Below are positions 26,075 through 34,033 of a DNA stretch of 42,385 nt, one piece after another (the first letter of the stretch is position 1; every line of letters begins with the position of its first letter). The notes beneath the pieces are model-generated. The model was not told the DNA's origin. It was given only the letters and a program-made list of their open reading frames with translations, and did no database searches. The stretch is from the NCBI GenBank assembly GCA_030743445.1, contig JASLSL010000203.1:1-42385 (forward strand), read 5' to 3'. A program made the position numbers and the translations under genes. Origin of the DNA: Alphaproteobacteria bacterium. Lineage in GTDB: Bacteria > Pseudomonadota > Alphaproteobacteria > UBA8366.

Positions 26075-26181
26075 CGCAGTCGGCTCCAAAAAACCCGCGG
26101 AAAGGGTCCAAAACCGCCCCTTGCGGGCCTAGATTATTGTTCGTCTTGGCTTTTCAAATCTTAGCCCCACACGCGCCGGAT

Positions 26182-26252
26182 TGTCACTTTCTGTCACGCG
26201 AGGCTTGCGCGATGTAACATTTGAAGGCATATATGTCAACATGACTGACATA
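26182..26252. promoter_or_regulatory. Repeat-rich operator region at the start of the MarR gene
   Basis: TATGTCA (26232-26238) and TGACATA (26246-26252) form a perfect 7-bp inverted repeat with 7-base spacer across the marR start codon at 26241. Farther upstream TGTCAC occurs twice exactly ten bases apart (26182, 26192). Both share the TGTCA core. A MarR dimer binding here would block its own gene, and the upstream copies could affect divergent ilvE. Confidence 0.5.
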
Positions 26253-26765
26253 ACTTCGCAAGCCAAGATGCCGCCGCGGCCGCATGCCAATCCATTGTTC
26301 CTGCGCGACGAGGAGCTGCGCCAAGGCATCGAGATGTTGTTTTACGCCTATCGCGACTTCACGTCCGAGCCGGATACGATCCTCGCCAAGTACAAGTTCG
26401 GCCGTGCGCACCATCGGGTGATCTATTTCGTCGGCCGCTACCCGGGGATGGCTGTCTCGGACCTGTTGAACATCCTCAAGATCACCAAGCAAAGCCTGAG
26501 CCGGGTGCTCGGCCAGTTGGTACGGGAAGAATTCATATCCCAGCGACAGGGCACCCGCGACCGGCGCCAGCGGCTCCTGGAGCTGACCGAGAAGGGGCGC
26601 GAGCTCGAACGCCAGTTGACGCAGAACCAGCGGGAGCGTATTGCCCGTGCCTATCGCGAGGCGGGCGCCGATGCGGTCGAGGGGTTCCGCAAGGTGATGC
26701 TCGGCGTCATGTCGTCGGACGGCGACCGCGACCGCTTCGAGCGGAGCGGGCCACCACGGCGTTAG
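26241..26765 (+). CDS. MarR family transcriptional regulator (PetP-like by context)
   Basis: A 174-residue winged-helix regulator. The DNA-binding part runs from MAVSDLLNILKITKQSLSRVLGQLVREEFI (recognition helix) through the wing RQGTRDRRQRLLELTEKGREL, with helices either side for dimerisation. The N-terminal 25 residues are polar. ATG 26241 is preferred over TTG 26181, whose extra residues would cross the repeat region. It is followed 39 bases later by an OmpR-type regulator and then a sensor kinase. In Rhodobacter a MarR-like gene petP precedes petR in the same way, so this may be the same system, but the symbol is not certain. Confidence 0.9.
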   Translation: MTDITSQAKMPPRPHANPLFLRDEELRQGIEMLFYAYRDFTSEPDTILAKYKFGRAHHRVIYFVGRYPGMAVSDLLNILKITKQSLSRVLGQLVREEFISQRQGTRDRRQRLLELTEKGRELERQLTQNQRERIARAYREAGADAVEGFRKVMLGVMSSDGDRDRFERSGPPRR

Positions 26766-26804
26766 GGTTGGCCGCCCGACCGCCATCATCGGGGTAAATC
26801 GTGG

Positions 26805-27518
26805 ATGGGATACACGGCCGAAATCGATAGCGGAGAGGCGCCGCACATCCTGGTCGTCGACGACGACAGCAGGCTGCGCGAGCTGTTGCGCAAGTATCTC
26901 TCCGACAACGGCTTCCGGATCACCGTCGCGGCGGACGCCGCCGCCGCCCGCCAACAGATGGAATCGATGGCCTTCGACCTGCTCGTGCTCGACCGCATGA
27001 TGCCGGGCGAGGACGGCCTGGAGCTGGCGCGGTCCCTACGCCAGACCGAAGACGTGCCGATCCTGATGCTGACCGCTATGGGCGAGGTCGAGGCGCGGAT
27101 CGACGGGCTCGAGGCGGGCGCCGACGACTATCTGGCGAAACCGTTCGAGCCGCGCGAGTTGTTGCTGCGGATTCGCACGGTGCTGCGCCGGGCCGGGCCG
27201 GAACCCGCCGAGACCACCGACAACATTCGGTTCGGAGACCTCGAGCTCGACCTCGACCGCGGAATGCTGCTCAATGGCGATGAGGCGGTGCGGCTCACGA
27301 CGACCGAATCCAGTCTGCTCGGCGTGCTGGCGCGGAACCCGGGCCGGGTGCTGAGCCGAGAGGAACTGGCCCGGCGCTGCAAGGTCGACGGCGGCGAGCG
27401 GACCATCGATGTCCAGGTCGCGCGCCTGCGGCGCAAGATCGAGCCCGACCCAAAGGCGCCGCGCTACCTGCAAACGATCCGCGGCCGCGGCTACGTGCTG
27501 CAGCCCGATCGAGGTTAG
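26805..27518 (+). CDS. OmpR/PhoB-type DNA-binding response regulator (PetR-like by context)
   Basis: A 237-residue two-domain regulator. The receiver (about 13-128) has VVDDD, phospho-acceptor Asp63 in LVLDRMMPGEDG, Thr in LMLTAMGE and Lys in LAKPFEP. The winged-helix effector (about 140-235) shows LTTTESSLLGVLARNPGRVLSREEL, the recognition helix ERTIDVQVARLRRKIE, and the wing YLQTIRGRGYVL. The start ATG 26805 places about ten residues before the receiver. The kinase gene follows after six bases. PetR in Rhodobacter capsulatus is needed for cytochrome bc1 expression; transfer of that role here is inference from synteny. Confidence 0.93.
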   Translation: MGYTAEIDSGEAPHILVVDDDSRLRELLRKYLSDNGFRITVAADAAAARQQMESMAFDLLVLDRMMPGEDGLELARSLRQTEDVPILMLTAMGEVEARIDGLEAGADDYLAKPFEPRELLLRIRTVLRRAGPEPAETTDNIRFGDLELDLDRGMLLNGDEAVRLTTTESSLLGVLARNPGRVLSREELARRCKVDGGERTIDVQVARLRRKIEPDPKAPRYLQTIRGRGYVLQPDRG

Positions 27519-27524
27519 GAACCC

Positions 27525-28844
27525 GTGCATCCACGCGTCTTCATCAAACAGTTCCTGCCGCGATCGCTGTTCGGCCGCTCGCTACTGATCATCGTCATTC
27601 CGCTGATCCTGCTGCAGATCGTCTCGACCTGGATATTCTTCGACCGCCACTGGGACACCATCACAAGGCGGCTGGCCAACTCCATCTCCGGCGACATCGC
27701 GCTGATCGTCGAGGAGATGCGGCGCGACCCGAGCGCGGCGCGCCGGGCGCAACTGTTCGAGTTGGCGCGCGGCCATATGGGCCTCGAGATGGTGTACAGC
27801 CCGGGCGAGATCCTGCCCAACACCGAGATCGAATACGGCGGCATCCTCGACAAGACGCTTGCTTTCTCGCTGCACGAAAGGGTTCAGAAACCGTTCCAGA
27901 TCGACACCTCGTCGTTCAAGACCGAGGTCATCATCGACATCCAGCTGCCGAAGTCGGTGCTGACCGTGGTCGCACCCGGCAAGCGTCTGTTCAGCTCGAC
28001 GACCTATATCTTCGTGCTGTGGATGGTCGGCACGTCACTGGTGTTGTTCGCGGTCGCCTCGATCTTCATGCGCAACCAGGTGCGACCGATCCGGCGCCTC
28101 GCCGCCGCGGCGGACGGCTTCGGCAAGGGCCGCGAGATCCGCGACTTCAAGATCGAGGGCGCGACCGAGGTTCGCCTCGCCGCGACCGCGTTCAACCGGA
28201 TGCGGGAGCGGATCAGCCGCCAGATGCGCCAGCGCACCGACATGCTGTCCGGCGTCAGCCACGACCTGCGCACGCCCCTGACGCGGATGAACCTGCAACT
28301 CGCGATGCTGGGCGACGGGCCCGAGGTCGCCGAACTCAAAGCCGACGTCGCCGAGATGGAGAAGATGGTCGAGGGCTACCTCACCTTCGCCCGCGGCGAA
28401 GGGGACGAGCAGGCGGTGGAGATCGACCTTGCCGCGCTGATCGCCGACGCGGTGTCGGCCTGGAAACGCAACGGGGCCGAGATCGACCTGCATATCGAAG
28501 GTCAGTTCCATATGTCGTTGAAACCGAATGCCTTCGGCCGTTGTCTCGACAACCTGATCGCCAACGCCGGGCGCTACGGCAGCCATGTCTGGGTCCGGGC
28601 CGGCCGCCGGGGCGACGGCATCGAGATCACCGTCGAGGACGACGGGCCCGGCATCCCGATCGAGGAGCGCGAGAACGTGTTCCGACCGTTCTACCGGCTC
28701 GACCGGTCGCGCAACCCGGAGACCGGCGGCACCGGCCTCGGCCTCGCCATCGCGCGCGACGTGGCGCGCGCCCACGGCGGCGAGATCGAGATCGAGGATT
28801 CGCCACACGGCGGCGTCCGCGCCCGCGTCAACCTGCCACTTTGA
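27525..28844 (+). CDS. EnvZ-like membrane sensor histidine kinase
   Basis: A 439-residue inner-membrane kinase. Helices at about 17-37 and 161-182 flank a periplasmic sensor of roughly 120 residues. HAMP follows (about 183-236), then the dimerisation helix with His246 in SGVSHDLRTPLTRM. The ATPase has N-box CLDNLIANAGRYG, VEDDGPGIP, FYRLDRSRNPETGGTGLGLAIARD. The H-box form HDLRTPLTRM is that of the EnvZ subfamily. GTG 27525 is taken as start, with AGGAA just upstream and six bases after the regulator stop, so the two are surely one transcript. A repeat element lies just downstream. Confidence 0.93.
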   Translation: MHPRVFIKQFLPRSLFGRSLLIIVIPLILLQIVSTWIFFDRHWDTITRRLANSISGDIALIVEEMRRDPSAARRAQLFELARGHMGLEMVYSPGEILPNTEIEYGGILDKTLAFSLHERVQKPFQIDTSSFKTEVIIDIQLPKSVLTVVAPGKRLFSSTTYIFVLWMVGTSLVLFAVASIFMRNQVRPIRRLAAAADGFGKGREIRDFKIEGATEVRLAATAFNRMRERISRQMRQRTDMLSGVSHDLRTPLTRMNLQLAMLGDGPEVAELKADVAEMEKMVEGYLTFARGEGDEQAVEIDLAALIADAVSAWKRNGAEIDLHIEGQFHMSLKPNAFGRCLDNLIANAGRYGSHVWVRAGRRGDGIEITVEDDGPGIPIEERENVFRPFYRLDRSRNPETGGTGLGLAIARDVARAHGGEIEIEDSPHGGVRARVNLPL

Positions 28845-28855
28845 GCCCTATGATC

Positions 28856-28972
28856 GTCATTCCGGACGGCGCGCAGCGACGATCCGGAATCCATGCCTGA
28901 GAGCCACATATCCAGATTGTCGATACCATACGGGGCTCCCAGGCGTGGATTCCCGCTTGTCCCGGGAATGAC
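28856..28972. repeat. Composite palindromic intergenic repeat (GTCATTCC-ended)
   Basis: The ends GTCATTCC (28856) and GGAATGAC (to 28972) are inverted copies. The left half contains TCCGGA...TCCGGAATCCA and the right half TGGATTCCCG...CGGGAATGAC, giving two hairpins with an unrelated centre. Similar in ends and length to 11321-11441. It sits between convergent genes. Confidence 0.65.
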
Positions 28973-28985
28973 AGATTGAGATGTC

Positions 28986-29348
28986 CTAATACAGCCGGCC
29001 GCCGTTGGGGACCGGATGGTCGACGCCGACCAGCACGACCTCGCCATCGTCATCGGGAAAGCCGAGCACCAGAAACTCCGACATGAACTTGCCGATCTGC
29101 TTCGATGGAAAGTTGAGGACGGCGGCGACCTGACGGCCGACCAGGCCTTCCGGCGTGTAGTGCTTGGTCAACTGGGCCGAGCTCTTGCGCTCGCCGATCT
29201 CGGGCCCGAAATCGACCCAGAGCTTGAGCGCCGGCCGACGCGCCTCGGGAAAGAGTTCCGAGCGCACCACCGTGCCGACCCGGACCTCCACCTTTTGGAA
29301 GTCGTCGAAATCGATCGTCGCGGTCGGGGGAAATTCCTGTTCCGCCAT
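28986..29348 (-). CDS. tRNA-binding domain protein, CsaA-like
   Basis: A 120-residue protein made of one OB-fold tRNA-binding domain as in CsaA, YgjH and the C-terminus of MetRS. Landmarks are TIDFDDFQKVEVRVGTVV, ARRPALKLWVDFGPEIGERKSSAQLTKHYTPEGLVGRQVAAVLNF, and the C-terminal SEFLVLGFPDDDG...LVGVDHPVPNGGRLY. CsaA has been linked to protein export in Bacillus and the domain binds tRNA; the true partner here is unknown. ATG 29348 is the start. It lies 50 bases after the TetR-like gene on the same strand. Confidence 0.9.
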   Translation of the reverse strand: MAEQEFPPTATIDFDDFQKVEVRVGTVVRSELFPEARRPALKLWVDFGPEIGERKSSAQLTKHYTPEGLVGRQVAAVLNFPSKQIGKFMSEFLVLGFPDDDGEVVLVGVDHPVPNGGRLY

Positions 29349-29398
29349 GTCGCGTCTCCTATGCCGGGCAGCTAAAAAACTTTCTGGAAAGTGCCGCC

Positions 29399-30124
29399 CT
29401 AGGTCCGCCTTTTTCGAGCCGTGGATCGGCCCTTCGACTTACCCTTGGCAGTGGATTTCTTTGCCTTGGGTTTGGCCTTGGCTTTCGCCTTCGGCTTGGC
29501 GGCGGGCTTGGCCGCCGGCGCAGGCTCGGACTCCGTATCGGGGGCGCGTCGAGCGGGCTCCAACAGGCTCGCCAGGCGCTCAGCGCGGGCGAGGTTGTGG
29601 TCGAGCGCCGCCATGGTGCGCGAGAGGTCTGTTCCGTCGTCGCCGAGCCAAACGCGCAGCGTCATCAACCAGACCATGAGAAGCCCCTTGGCCCGGAGCG
29701 CCCCGATCGGTCCGGCCGACGAAATCCCGGCGGCTTCCAGCGTCCAACCCATCGAGAGCAGCATGGTCGGTGCCAGCATCAGCGCCGCGAGCGGATCGAG
29801 CGGCAGGTCGCGCAGGATCTTCGCGATCGCCCGCTGGTGCCCGCCGAGGGCGTCGAAACAGCGCATCATGACCTCGAACAGCCGGTCGCGCGGCGTGTCC
29901 TCGGCGTCGAACGGCACCTCGCCGGCCAGCACGTGGGCTTCGATCCGGCGCACGAAGCCGGCCAGGATCGCGGGCTTCGAGGGGAAAATCGCATGGAGAT
30001 CGGCGAGCGAGACGCCGGCCGCCGCGGCGATCCCGGCGAGCCTAAGTCGCTGCCAGCCTTGCTCGGCGGCGAGGTCGAGCGACGCGTCGATCACCCGTCG
30101 CTCCTGCGCGTTTTCTGTCGCCAT
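29399..30124 (-). CDS. TetR/COQ9-like protein with Lys/Ala-rich tail
   Basis: A 241-residue protein. The N-terminal 45 residues form a TetR-type helix-turn-helix (DASLDLAAEQGWQRLRLAGIAAAAGVSLADLHAIFPSK). The following helices, including LMVWLMTLRVWLGDDGTDLSRTMAALDHNLARAE, resemble alphaproteobacterial COQ9/TetR-fold proteins, so it could be a regulator or a lipid-binding ubiquinone factor. After about residue 205 a tail of alternating Lys, Ala and Pro resembles histone H1 or PhaP-like tails. The start ATG 30124 is chosen because the frame farther upstream lies antisense inside proC. Probably in an operon with ybjN and proC. Confidence 0.8.
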   Translation of the reverse strand: MATENAQERRVIDASLDLAAEQGWQRLRLAGIAAAAGVSLADLHAIFPSKPAILAGFVRRIEAHVLAGEVPFDAEDTPRDRLFEVMMRCFDALGGHQRAIAKILRDLPLDPLAALMLAPTMLLSMGWTLEAAGISSAGPIGALRAKGLLMVWLMTLRVWLGDDGTDLSRTMAALDHNLARAERLASLLEPARRAPDTESEPAPAAKPAAKPKAKAKAKPKAKKSTAKGKSKGRSTARKRRT

Positions 30125-30180
30125 GGGGGCATTATCCGCCGAACCGCCGCGGATACAAAGCCCGTCGTGATAGCTGGTGG

Positions 30181-31002
30181 TTAGCCCGCGAGTTCGCGGC
30201 CGCGACGGGTCGCCGCGGCGATCGCCTCGGTCATGATCTTCTGGAGACCGTCGTCGGCCATCAGGACCTGCAGCGCCTCGTGGGTCGTGCCGCCGGGGCT
30301 GGTGACGTTTTCGCGCAGTTGCGAGGGCGGCGCGTCGCTGGTCAACGCCAGCTGCCCCGACCCGGCGACCGTGACCAGCGCCAACCGCTCGGCGAGGTCG
30401 CGCGGCAGTCCGGCCTGGACCCCTGCCTCGGCCATGCACTCGATCAACAGGAACACATAGGCCGGGCCGCTGCCCGACAGCGCCGTCACCGCGTCCATCA
30501 GGCCTTCGTCGTCGACCATCACCGCCTCGCCGGTGGCGGCCACCAGCGCGCGGCACAGCTCGCGCTGGGCGTCGTTCGTGGTGGCGTTGCTGGTGACGAC
30601 GGTGATCCCTTGGCCGATTGCCGCCGGGGTGTTGGGCATGGCCCGCACGATCGCTGCCTCGGCCCCGAGCCGGTCCTCGAAATAGGCGATGGTCGTGCCC
30701 GCCGCGATCGACAGGAACACGGTCGAAGGGGAAACGAATTTACTGAAGGGCGGCGCCGCCTCGTCCATCTGCTGCGGCTTGACCGCGAACACCACGACCT
30801 CGGGGTCGAGATCGCCGGCGAGGCCGTCGATCGCGTCGTGGATCGTAACGCCGGGCCTACCCTCGAACGCCGCGGCCCCCATCGGCTCGATCACCTCGAC
30901 GCCGGCCGCCGTGATGCCGGACTCGAGCCAGCCCGAGAGCAACGCGCCGCCCATCTTGCCACACCCGACAAGAAGCAGTGGCCGTTCCATGCTCGTGGTC
31001 AT
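30181..31002 (-). CDS. proC: Pyrroline-5-carboxylate reductase
   Basis: The last step of proline synthesis: NADPH-dependent reduction of pyrroline-5-carboxylate. The 273-residue protein has the Rossmann opening LLVGCGKMGGALLSGWL, VVFAVKPQQMDE, RAMPNTPAAIGQG, and the C-terminal substrate-binding signature DAVTALSGSGPAYVFLLIECMAEAGVQAGLPRDLA and NVTSPGGTTHEAL. The start ATG 31002 is 15 bases after the YbjN stop. Complete with no odd residues seen. Confidence 0.96.
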   Translation of the reverse strand: MTTSMERPLLLVGCGKMGGALLSGWLESGITAAGVEVIEPMGAAAFEGRPGVTIHDAIDGLAGDLDPEVVVFAVKPQQMDEAAPPFSKFVSPSTVFLSIAAGTTIAYFEDRLGAEAAIVRAMPNTPAAIGQGITVVTSNATTNDAQRELCRALVAATGEAVMVDDEGLMDAVTALSGSGPAYVFLLIECMAEAGVQAGLPRDLAERLALVTVAGSGQLALTSDAPPSQLRENVTSPGGTTHEALQVLMADDGLQKIMTEAIAAATRRGRELAG

Positions 31003-31017
31003 GTTCGAACTCCGGCG

Positions 31018-31521
31018 TCAGGCCTCGCCGACCGTATCCATGATCGCCATCGAAACCGCCTCATGCGGCGCCTTGCCGGCCCAGACGACGAACTGGAAGG
31101 CGGGGTAGAAGCGCTCGCATTCGCAGAGTGCGATATCGACCAGATCCTCGAGCTGCTCGACGCCGAGGCGCTGCCGGCCGCGCGTCAGCACGGTGTAGCG
31201 GAACATCGGCAGTCCGTCCTCGGAGCTCAGGTCGAAATGACCGAGCCACAGCTTTTCGTTGGCGAGCGCCAGAAGTTCGACAGCCTCGGGACGTTTCTCC
31301 TCGGGCACCCGGGAATCGAACGCGCAGGTGAAGTAGAGCGCACTGACATCCGCCCGCCATACGAAGTAAAGCCGATAGTCGCACCAGCGCCCCGAAGCCT
31401 CGACCACCATCTCGTCCCGGCTCGACCGGTCGAACGGCCATTCGTTCGCGGCGACGAGTTCTTCGAGAAGATCGAGGGGGTTGTTGGAAACGCTTTCGAG
31501 ATCGACCGACGCAGTGGCCAT
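31018..31521 (-). CDS. YbjN domain-containing protein
   Basis: A 167-residue cytoplasmic protein of the YbjN (type III chaperone-like fold) family. Recognisable segments are NPLDLLEELVAANEWPFDR, GRWCDYRLYFVWRADVSALYFTCAFD, and the conserved LALANEKLWLGHFDL. Function is not settled; E. coli YbjN affects motility and stress responses. ATG 31521 has GGAGGG eight bases upstream, and the longer frame upstream lacks family sequence. It heads the ybjN-proC-tetR-like run, a pairing with proC seen often in alphaproteobacteria. Paired palindromic boxes lie 106-156 bases upstream. Confidence 0.88.
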   Translation of the reverse strand: MATASVDLESVSNNPLDLLEELVAANEWPFDRSSRDEMVVEASGRWCDYRLYFVWRADVSALYFTCAFDSRVPEEKRPEAVELLALANEKLWLGHFDLSSEDGLPMFRYTVLTRGRQRLGVEQLEDLVDIALCECERFYPAFQFVVWAGKAPHEAVSMAIMDTVGEA

Positions 31522-31626
31522 TTTATCGGCCCTCCCCTTTATGTCCCGGACGCCGGGGCGCCATCCAATACGTCCGTTCACCGGTCATTTGCTGCCGAGT
31601 CGCGTCTATTCGAGAAAAACCCCACG

Positions 31627-31677
31627 ACCACGACATCTTGTGGTAAGAGCCCCACCCTCACCACAAGATGTAGATTG
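31627..31677. promoter_or_regulatory. Paired NrdR-box-like palindromes / 12-bp inverted repeat
   Basis: ACATCTTGTGGT (31633-31644) and ACCACAAGATGT (31660-31671) are perfect inverted copies with 15 bases between. The left site is itself palindromic (ACCAC...GTGGT, 31627-31644). The centre-to-centre spacing is about 33 bp, near three helical turns, as in tandem NrdR boxes, and ACCACAAGATGTAG resembles alphaproteobacterial NrdR sites as I recall them. No T-run follows, so a terminator is less likely. Nearest start codon: ybjN. Confidence 0.4.
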
Positions 31678-31756
31678 CCCTAAGAGAGTCCAGGGAAGCA
31701 AGTGAAGAATTGACTCGCGAAAAAACCGCGGAAATCCGGCCCTTCGAGCTATGCGA

Positions 31757-32098
31757 TCAGCTCTTGCGGGCCTTTCCGGCCGACCGCTTGGTGGCCTTCT
31801 TTGGCGACGCGGGCTTGGCTTTGGCGCGAGATTTGGGCTTCGCTTTGGTCTTGCCGCCGATCGCGGCCTCGAGCGCCGCGATCCGCTTCTCGAGCTTCTC
31901 CTGCTCCTCGCGCGCCTTGACGGCGACCGCCTTGATCGCCTCGAACTCCTCGCGCGGCACCATGTCGGCGTCCACGAGGATGCGCTCGAAGCGCTGCTTC
32001 AACAGTTCCTCGATTTCCGCGCGCACGCCCGAGACGGCCCCGAAGGCGCCGCTCGCCACTCGCGCCAGATCGTCGAGAAGGCGATTTTCGACTTGCAT
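31757..32098 (-). CDS. ubiK: UbiK-like accessory factor (BMFP domain)
   Basis: A 113-residue protein starting MQVENRLLDDLARVASGAFGAVSGVRAEIEELLKQRFERIL, the membrane-fusogenic/UbiK family opening, followed by the coiled-coil EEFEAIKAVAVKAREEQEKLEKRIAALEAAI (about 50-82). UbiK promotes aerobic ubiquinone synthesis by binding UbiJ and lipids in enterobacteria; the alphaproteobacterial members are less studied. The last 30 residues are Lys/Ala/Pro-rich. ATG 32098 is chosen by family alignment; the same frame extends far upstream without family sequence. It points away from hldD, with 142 bases between the starts. Confidence 0.85.
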   Translation of the reverse strand: MQVENRLLDDLARVASGAFGAVSGVRAEIEELLKQRFERILVDADMVPREEFEAIKAVAVKAREEQEKLEKRIAALEAAIGGKTKAKPKSRAKAKPASPKKATKRSAGKARKS

Positions 32099-32240
32099 GC
32101 CGGCACCTCGTCGCTGCTGCGATCGGGCCAACCATATACGCCCGGCCGGCCGCGACGCAACCGAGGGCGAGCCCGCTTGCGGCGTCCGGCGCGGCTCGCC
32201 TATAAGGAGTGCGGTTTCACCACGGGAGGTGCGGTACCGC

Positions 32241-33224
32241 ATGATCCTGGTCACCGGCGGCGCGGGCTTTATCGGCTCCAACCTGGTCGCCGCACTCGCC
32301 GAGCGGGACAACACCCCCGTCGTCGTGTGCGACCGGTTGGAGGTCGAGGAGAAGGCCCGCAACCTGGAAAAGCATGTTGTCGCCGAAATCGTGGCGCCCG
32401 AGGACCTGTTCGACTGGCTCGAGGAGAGCGGGGAGGATGTCGAGACGGTGTTCCACATGGGCGCCTCGTCGGCGACGACCGAGACCGATTTCGACCATCT
32501 GCTGGAAAACAATTTCGGCGTCTCGATGGGTCTTTGGCGCTGGTGCGCCGAGGGCGAGCGGCGGCTGATCTACGCTTCCTCGGCGGCGACATACGGCAAT
32601 GGCGCGGAGGGCTTCGAGGACGACAACGACCCGGCTGTTCTCGTCAATCTCAGACCGCTCAATCCCTACGGCTGGTCGAAACAACTGTTCGATCTGCAGG
32701 CGGTGTTGCTCGGCGACGCCGGGCCGCGCCCCGCGCAATGGGCCGGCCTCAAATTCTTCAACGTCTTCGGGCCGAACGAATATCACAAGGGCGGCCAGTG
32801 CTCCGTCGTGGTCCAGCTCTTCAATCAGATTTCCTCGGAAGGAAAGGTGCGGTTGTTCCGCTCGCACGACCCCGAATTCGAGGACGGCGGCCAGAAGCGC
32901 GACTTCATCTGGGTCGGCGATTGCGTTGACGTCATGCTGTGGCTTCATGACAACCGCCAAGTGAACGGCATTTTCAATTGCGGCACCGGCCAGGCGCGCA
33001 GCTTCACCGACTTGGCCACCGCGTGTTTTGCGGCAATGGACCGGCCGGTGGACATCCATTACATCGACACGCCGCCCGAAATCCGCCAGCATTACCAGTA
33101 CTTCACCGAGGCCGCGATGGACCGGCTTGCCGCCGCCGGTTACGGCCGGCCCTTCACCTCGCTCGAGGATGGGGTCGCGCGGTATATCGGCGACTACCTC
33201 GCGACCAACGATCCCTACAGGTGA
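32241..33224 (+). CDS. hldD: ADP-L-glycero-D-manno-heptose-6-epimerase
   Basis: Epimerises ADP-D-glycero-D-manno-heptose to the L,D form used in LPS core synthesis. The 327-residue extended SDR has the NADP-binding GGAGFIGSN (about 6-14), SSAATYG (catalytic Ser region), and Tyr-x3-Lys in NPYGWSKQLFD, followed by the HldD-type FNVFGPNEYHKGGQCSVV, DGGQKRDFIWVGDCVDVM and FNCGTGQARSF segments. ATG 32241 has GGGAGG upstream with a somewhat long spacing; the frame upstream crosses the divergent ubiK gene. It starts a run with lgt, midA and pgeF. Confidence 0.94.
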   Translation: MILVTGGAGFIGSNLVAALAERDNTPVVVCDRLEVEEKARNLEKHVVAEIVAPEDLFDWLEESGEDVETVFHMGASSATTETDFDHLLENNFGVSMGLWRWCAEGERRLIYASSAATYGNGAEGFEDDNDPAVLVNLRPLNPYGWSKQLFDLQAVLLGDAGPRPAQWAGLKFFNVFGPNEYHKGGQCSVVVQLFNQISSEGKVRLFRSHDPEFEDGGQKRDFIWVGDCVDVMLWLHDNRQVNGIFNCGTGQARSFTDLATACFAAMDRPVDIHYIDTPPEIRQHYQYFTEAAMDRLAAAGYGRPFTSLEDGVARYIGDYLATNDPYR

Positions 33225-33230
33225 GCGCCG

Positions 33231-34028
33231 ATGCCGTTCCCCGATATCGACCCCGTCGCGATCCAAATCGGCCCGCTCGTCATCCGTTGGTACGCGCTTG
33301 CCTATATCACGGGGCTGGTGCTCGGCTGGCGCTATTGCCTGCGCCTTACCGCCCGGCCGCCCCATGCGGTGACCCGCGAGCACATCGACGATTTCCTGCT
33401 CTGGGCGACCCTGGGAGTCGTCCTCGGCGGCCGGCTCGGCTATGTGGCGTTCTACCAGCCGGGCTATTTCATCGTCCATCCGATCGAGATTCCGCAGATG
33501 TGGAAGGGCGGGATGTCGTTCCACGGCGGGCTGCTCGGCGTCCTGGTGGCGATGCTGCTTTACGCCAGGCGGCACGGATTGGCGCTGTTGAACCTGACCG
33601 ACATCGTCACCGCCGGCGCGCCGATCGGCATCTTTTTCGGCCGGATCGCCAATTTCATCAACGGCGAGCTGTGGGGCCGGACGACGGACGTCCCCTGGGG
33701 CGTGGTCTTCCCGCGCGCGGGACCGCTGCCGCGCCATCCGAGCCAACTCTACGAGGCGGCGCTCGAGGGACTGCTGCTGTTCACCCTGCTCGCCGCCGCG
33801 ATCTATGCCTGGCGCGGACTGGCGCGGCCGGGCCTGGTCTCGGGCCTGTTCATGGCGGGCTACGCGGTTGCCCGCATGGCGATCGAGGTCGTGCGCCAGC
33901 CGGACGTCCAGATCGGATTCCTCGCCGGCGGCAGCACCATGGGCCAGTGGCTCAGTATTCCGTTGCTGTTGTTCGGACTCTACCTGGTCCATCGGGCGCT
34001 GCGCCGGACGCCGGTCGGCAGCCAATAG
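33231..34028 (+). CDS. lgt: Prolipoprotein diacylglyceryl transferase
   Basis: An inner-membrane enzyme moving diacylglyceryl from phosphatidylglycerol to the lipobox cysteine of prolipoproteins, the first step of lipoprotein maturation. The 265-residue protein has about seven membrane helices, RWYALAYITG near the N-terminus, SFHGGLLG, and the Lgt signature GRIANFINGELWGRTTD (around 138-154), then RHPSQLYEA and the C-terminal GYAVARMAIE. ATG 33231 is six bases after hldD. pgsA, in the same window, makes its lipid donor. Confidence 0.96.
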   Translation: MPFPDIDPVAIQIGPLVIRWYALAYITGLVLGWRYCLRLTARPPHAVTREHIDDFLLWATLGVVLGGRLGYVAFYQPGYFIVHPIEIPQMWKGGMSFHGGLLGVLVAMLLYARRHGLALLNLTDIVTAGAPIGIFFGRIANFINGELWGRTTDVPWGVVFPRAGPLPRHPSQLYEAALEGLLLFTLLAAAIYAWRGLARPGLVSGLFMAGYAVARMAIEVVRQPDVQIGFLAGGSTMGQWLSIPLLLFGLYLVHRALRRTPVGSQ

Positions 34029-34033
34029 CGGGG

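Noticed and set aside
30125..30556. Upstream extension of the TetR-like gene
   Set aside because: It lies inside proC on the same strand in another frame and is a run of Arg and Gly typical of out-of-frame GC-rich DNA.
31710..32240. A 177-residue upstream extension of hldD
   Set aside because: It runs antisense through the UbiK-like gene and lacks epimerase sequence; the fold begins exactly at ATG 32241.
32217..34025. Long open frame antisense to hldD and lgt (about 600 codons)
   Set aside because: Composition is typical of the complementary frame of GC-rich genes, with no family motif; both genes on the plus strand are certain.
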